This document shows positions 61,510 to 64,000 of a stretch of DNA of 64,000 nt, piece after piece. Position 1 is the first letter of the stretch. The number at the start of each line of letters is the position of its first letter. The notes below the pieces were generated by a model. The model made no database searches and was not told where the DNA came from. It saw nothing but the letters and a program-made list of their open reading frames with translations. The stretch is taken from NCBI GenBank assembly GCA_023387735.1, contig JAEWHP010000030.1, forward strand, positions 1 through 64,000, written 5' to 3'. The stretch is from Pseudomonadota bacterium (GTDB taxonomy: Bacteria > Pseudomonadota > Alphaproteobacteria > Rhizobiales > Xanthobacteraceae). A program made the translations under genes and the position numbers.

Positions 61510-63171
61510 TCAGCGGACGTGATCGAGCAGGTCCGCGCCTTGCGACACGATCCGCTTGCCGGGCGTGAAGCCGGACACGATCAGCACGCGGTCGCCGTCG
61601 AGCGGTTCGGTGCGCACGCTCCTCGGCATGAACCGCTCGGGCGAAATGTGCTCGTAGACGAAGTCCTGGCCGTTGGAGCCGCGAACGACGCTGCTGCGCG
61701 GCACGGCGAGGCCTTGCTTTGCGTCGTCGGTTGCCACCAGCACGGTCAGGAACTGGCCGGCGCGCAGCCCCGCCGTGTCGCCCGTTACGGCAAAATGCAC
61801 CGGCACGGATTGGCTGCGGTCGGCGAAGCCGGTGCCCTGATAGAGCAGGTCGTAATTCTTGCCCGTGTAGGTCGACGCCCGGGCGCCGCGGGACGGTTCG
61901 AGGCTTTCGAAGCTCAGCGCCTCGACCCACAGCCGCGACGGATCGATGATGTTGAAAACGACCGAGCTCGGTTGAACGATCTGGCCGGCCACGGCGCTGC
62001 CTTCGGCGATCACGCCCGCGACGGGCGCGATCAGCGCCTCGGGCTCGCGGCGCGATTTGTCGATCGACGCGCGCCGGTCGCGCAGCCCCTCCAGTTCGAG
62101 CCGCGTGTCCTCGAGCTGGGTTCGCGATATTGCGCCTGATGGCGCCAATTGCTCGTAACGAGCAAACCTTCGCTCGACGATCGAGATCTGCTGGTCGAGT
62201 TCGCCCTGCCGCTGCCGCATGTCGGAAACGTCGATCGCCGCAATGGGCGGCGTGACATAGCCCAGGATATCGCCCTGCTTCACCCGTGTGCCCAAGCGCG
62301 GAAAGCCGCCGGGCGGAGCGGAAAGACGGCCGCCGACGGCGGATTGCACGTAGCCGCTGGCGTTGGGATCGGGAATGATCCGTCCCGGAAGTTCGGTGAC
62401 CTTCTTGTGAACGGCGTTTTCGGCGAGCAGGGTCCGCAGCGCAAAGATCCGCTGCACCGTCTTCGGCACAAACACCGCGCCATCCGGAAGCCGCTGAGCG
62501 CGCTCGCCCGAGACGGTGCTGATCGCGAGCTGCGCCTTTTCTTCCTCATGGCCGTGGTTCTCATGTGCCCGCAGTTCGCGTGCGCCCACCAGTACGGAGA
62601 AGATCGCAACAAGGGCTGCCGCCCGGCGCCTGCCGCGCAGTACGATGGCCGAGAGCAGCGCGCCCGCCAGTGCGCCGCCGAGCACGAGAAGAACCGATGT
62701 CATGCTGATATGGCCGCTAGGCGCCGCATTGCGCTGCATTGCGCCTTGCACGGTGGCCGGCGTCGTCTGGATCGTCAGCGGCAGAATGTCGGTGGCATCC
62801 CCGGCCGTGACCGTAAAAATCAGATCCGCACGTCCATCTTTGGCGAGCCACGGCGCTGCCAAGCGGTAAGTGCCGTCGGCGCCCTCTGCTGCCTTGACGG
62901 GACCTGCGGGAGATTCGACCTCGATTATTGCGCCGGTGACCGGCTCGTTGGTGGCGAAGCGGTCGAGATAGATCTCGAGGCTCTCACCGCGGGCGATTGC
63001 CACGAGCTCGAACGCGTTCGAATCGGCCTCGCCGCGTGGCAGCGCCCCCGCCGCGACCGGCGGCTGTTCCTCGTGGTCATGCCCCTCGTGGGCGGAGGCG
63101 GGGGCGATCGCGGCGAAAAGAGCTGAGGTCACCGCGAGAGCGCGCAGGGCACGCCCGAAATGGGAAAGCAT
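61510..63171 (-). CDS. RND efflux adaptor with an extra N-terminal domain
   Basis: A 553-aa periplasmic adaptor. A signal peptide leads to HEGHDHEEQ (metal-binding start), then a roughly 130-residue beta domain (FELVAIARGESLEIYLDRF, VKAAEGADGTYRLAAPWLA), then a hydrophobic helix at about 157-200 followed by a second HENHGHEEE, and only then the ordinary HlyD/CzcB part (YVQSAVGGRLSAPPGGFPRL near 315). The layout looks like a periplasmic metal protein fused to a membrane-anchored adaptor. ATG 63171 gives the signal peptide. Confidence 0.85.
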   Translation of the reverse strand: MLSHFGRALRALAVTSALFAAIAPASAHEGHDHEEQPPVAAGALPRGEADSNAFELVAIARGESLEIYLDRFATNEPVTGAIIEVESPAGPVKAAEGADGTYRLAAPWLAKDGRADLIFTVTAGDATDILPLTIQTTPATVQGAMQRNAAPSGHISMTSVLLVLGGALAGALLSAIVLRGRRRAAALVAIFSVLVGARELRAHENHGHEEEKAQLAISTVSGERAQRLPDGAVFVPKTVQRIFALRTLLAENAVHKKVTELPGRIIPDPNASGYVQSAVGGRLSAPPGGFPRLGTRVKQGDILGYVTPPIAAIDVSDMRQRQGELDQQISIVERRFARYEQLAPSGAISRTQLEDTRLELEGLRDRRASIDKSRREPEALIAPVAGVIAEGSAVAGQIVQPSSVVFNIIDPSRLWVEALSFESLEPSRGARASTYTGKNYDLLYQGTGFADRSQSVPVHFAVTGDTAGLRAGQFLTVLVATDDAKQGLAVPRSSVVRGSNGQDFVYEHISPERFMPRSVRTEPLDGDRVLIVSGFTPGKRIVSQGADLLDHVR

Positions 63172-63250
63172 ATTGGCCGTCCTTCGATCTGAATTGCCGT
63201 AGCTTGCGGGCACGCAGGGCGCGCCTCGCAAACGCATTATTCGGTCGGAT

Positions 63251-63667
63251 TCAGATGAGGTGCTTTGGAGGCCGCCTGAGCGACTCAGGCTCGCGGTTCG
63301 GCCGCATCTGCGACGGCGCAAAAGCAACGCGCGTCATCGAGCGGGGGAACGAAATGAACGCCACGGGGCTGGGCAACCCCGCCGCGCAACAGGCGGCACA
63401 TGCGGACAGGCAGCAGCCGCCGGTGCAGTTGCGGTCGGAAGCCGGGAGCGTTCCGGTCTGATTCCACTGCGACTGTCGCAACGATGCAGGCGCAGCCGCC
63501 CGTTCAGATTCCTGAGTTGCGGCTTGAAATGCCGCGTTGCCCTGGCCGTTATGCAGGGATGCCTGGTGCTGATGGCCGAGATGGGCCTGGGCCACTGAAG
63601 GCGCGAACGAAAGCGCGATCAGGACGATCGCGGCTCCCAGAATTCGCATGATCAGTTGCTTCGGCAT
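63251..63667 (-). CDS. Cys/His-containing exported protein heading the efflux operon
   Basis: A 138-aa protein with a signal peptide ending near VAQA and HLGHQHQASLHNGQG, a likely metal-binding start. A tight cysteine cluster (NCTGGCCLSACAACCAAGLP, six cysteines) follows near residue 81. Similar small Cys-rich proteins accompany metal-efflux RND genes. Translation may begin at methionine 7 (63649). It is the first of four leftward genes, 79 bases before the adaptor. Confidence 0.65.
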   Translation of the reverse strand: MPKQLIMRILGAAIVLIALSFAPSVAQAHLGHQHQASLHNGQGNAAFQAATQESERAAAPASLRQSQWNQTGTLPASDRNCTGGCCLSACAACCAAGLPSPVAFISFPRSMTRVAFAPSQMRPNREPESLRRPPKHLI

Positions 63668-63843
63668 AGTGGCCTTATCGTAGCACGGATACCGGGTAGA
63701 TATCGAGGCCGCACCGGTAATTCAAGGTCCTATTCCGGCGCCAATGGCTGCCCGTGATGCAATCGCGAACGAGTTTCAACATGCGATGCGGTCCCAGACA
63801 ATGGCAAGCCCGGGCTTTTCCCGGCGGTCGCTTTGTCCGCGCC

Positions 63844-64000
63844 TCAGGCCGGCAGGTAATTCCGGATCGCCGGCAGGAAGAAAATTGCAATATTGATCGC
63901 GAAGCCAAGGCTCCAGAGGATCGAGCGCAGCGTCGGGCGGTTGCCGAGATAGGTGAACACATAGGCGATCCGCACGATCAGGAACAGAACCGCGAGTTCG
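63844..64000 (-). CDS. MAPEG-family membrane protein, C-terminal part (cut by window edge)
   Basis: The minus-strand frame entering from the right edge ends at 63844. Its visible part reads AVLFLIVRIAYVFTYLGNRP, TLRSILWSLGFAINIAIFFL and PAIRNYLPA, which fits the last two helices of the MAPEG family (membrane-associated proteins in eicosanoid and glutathione metabolism). Bacterial members are small four-helix proteins, mostly of unknown function. The N-terminus is outside the window. Confidence 0.75.
   Translation of the reverse strand, partial: ELAVLFLIVRIAYVFTYLGNRPTLRSILWSLGFAINIAIFFLPAIRNYLPA

Noticed and set aside
1..64000. CRISPR arrays, rRNA genes, complete insertion sequences
   Set aside because: No regularly spaced direct repeats, rRNA segments or transposase genes were found in the window.

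Overview
The window is high-GC alphaproteobacterial DNA, most likely from a Bradyrhizobium or close relative. The evidence is the gene repertoire (homospermidine synthase next to a group III ornithine decarboxylase, a Zur-type palindrome before a znu operon, two perfect EcfG-type stress promoters) and dispersed intergenic repeats of a kind familiar from that family. No 16S rRNA or species marker is present, so the genus is an inference.

Positions 1-7676 are the right part of an integrated mobile element. It ends in a displaced 3' half of an initiator tRNA (7632-7676). Next to this lies a DUF4102-type tyrosine integrase that heads a leftward run of six genes: integrase, an unrecognised 248-aa protein, a small excisionase-like HTH protein, a DUF3102 protein, a primase-polymerase and an SF3-type (DUF5906) helicase. 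Just beyond the helicase gene is an iteron-like repeat cluster (1329-1645) that could be a replication origin. The gene set resembles a phage satellite or a replicating integrative island. An Mfd-like C-terminal fragment enters from the left edge; the left end of the element is outside the window.

7717-18230 is chromosomal: a zinc alcohol dehydrogenase, an AraC regulator, a small secreted protein, a formylglycine-generating enzyme with a HAD phosphatase, an MBL-fold protein with a zinc ribbon, and a two-gene redox unit (cytochrome b561 fused to an ethylbenzene-dehydrogenase-type haem domain, plus an Fe-S flavin reductase). 17169-22587 holds a type I secretion locus: a probable acidic substrate transcribed divergently from an ABC exporter and a membrane fusion protein with a very long N-terminal extension. 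22691-31000 carries htpG, a DUF3095 protein, a MATE pump, a GNAT, sodB with an EcfG promoter, crcB, a permease split into two genes, and a toxin-antitoxin pair.

31177-34884 contains secreted proteins: a haloperoxidase-like enzyme, a lipoprotein and a ThuA-like protein. After a repeat-rich gap, 35620-40467 is a zinc-acquisition block: Zur box, His-rich microprotein, znuCBA, COG0523 GTPase and WD40 protein. 40504-46737 holds a small EcfG-promoter gene, a remnant of an intradiol dioxygenase, a five-gene branched-chain-type ABC transporter and acetoacetate decarboxylase. 46765-51500 is dominated by polyamine synthesis (homospermidine synthase, RidA, GNAT, ornithine decarboxylase with a long structured leader). 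51777-57860 includes an M3 peptidase, a DUF1007/NicO metal-transport pair, a Bug-type receptor and a thioesterase. 57977-63667 is a leftward heavy-metal RND efflux operon, and a MAPEG protein is cut by the right edge.
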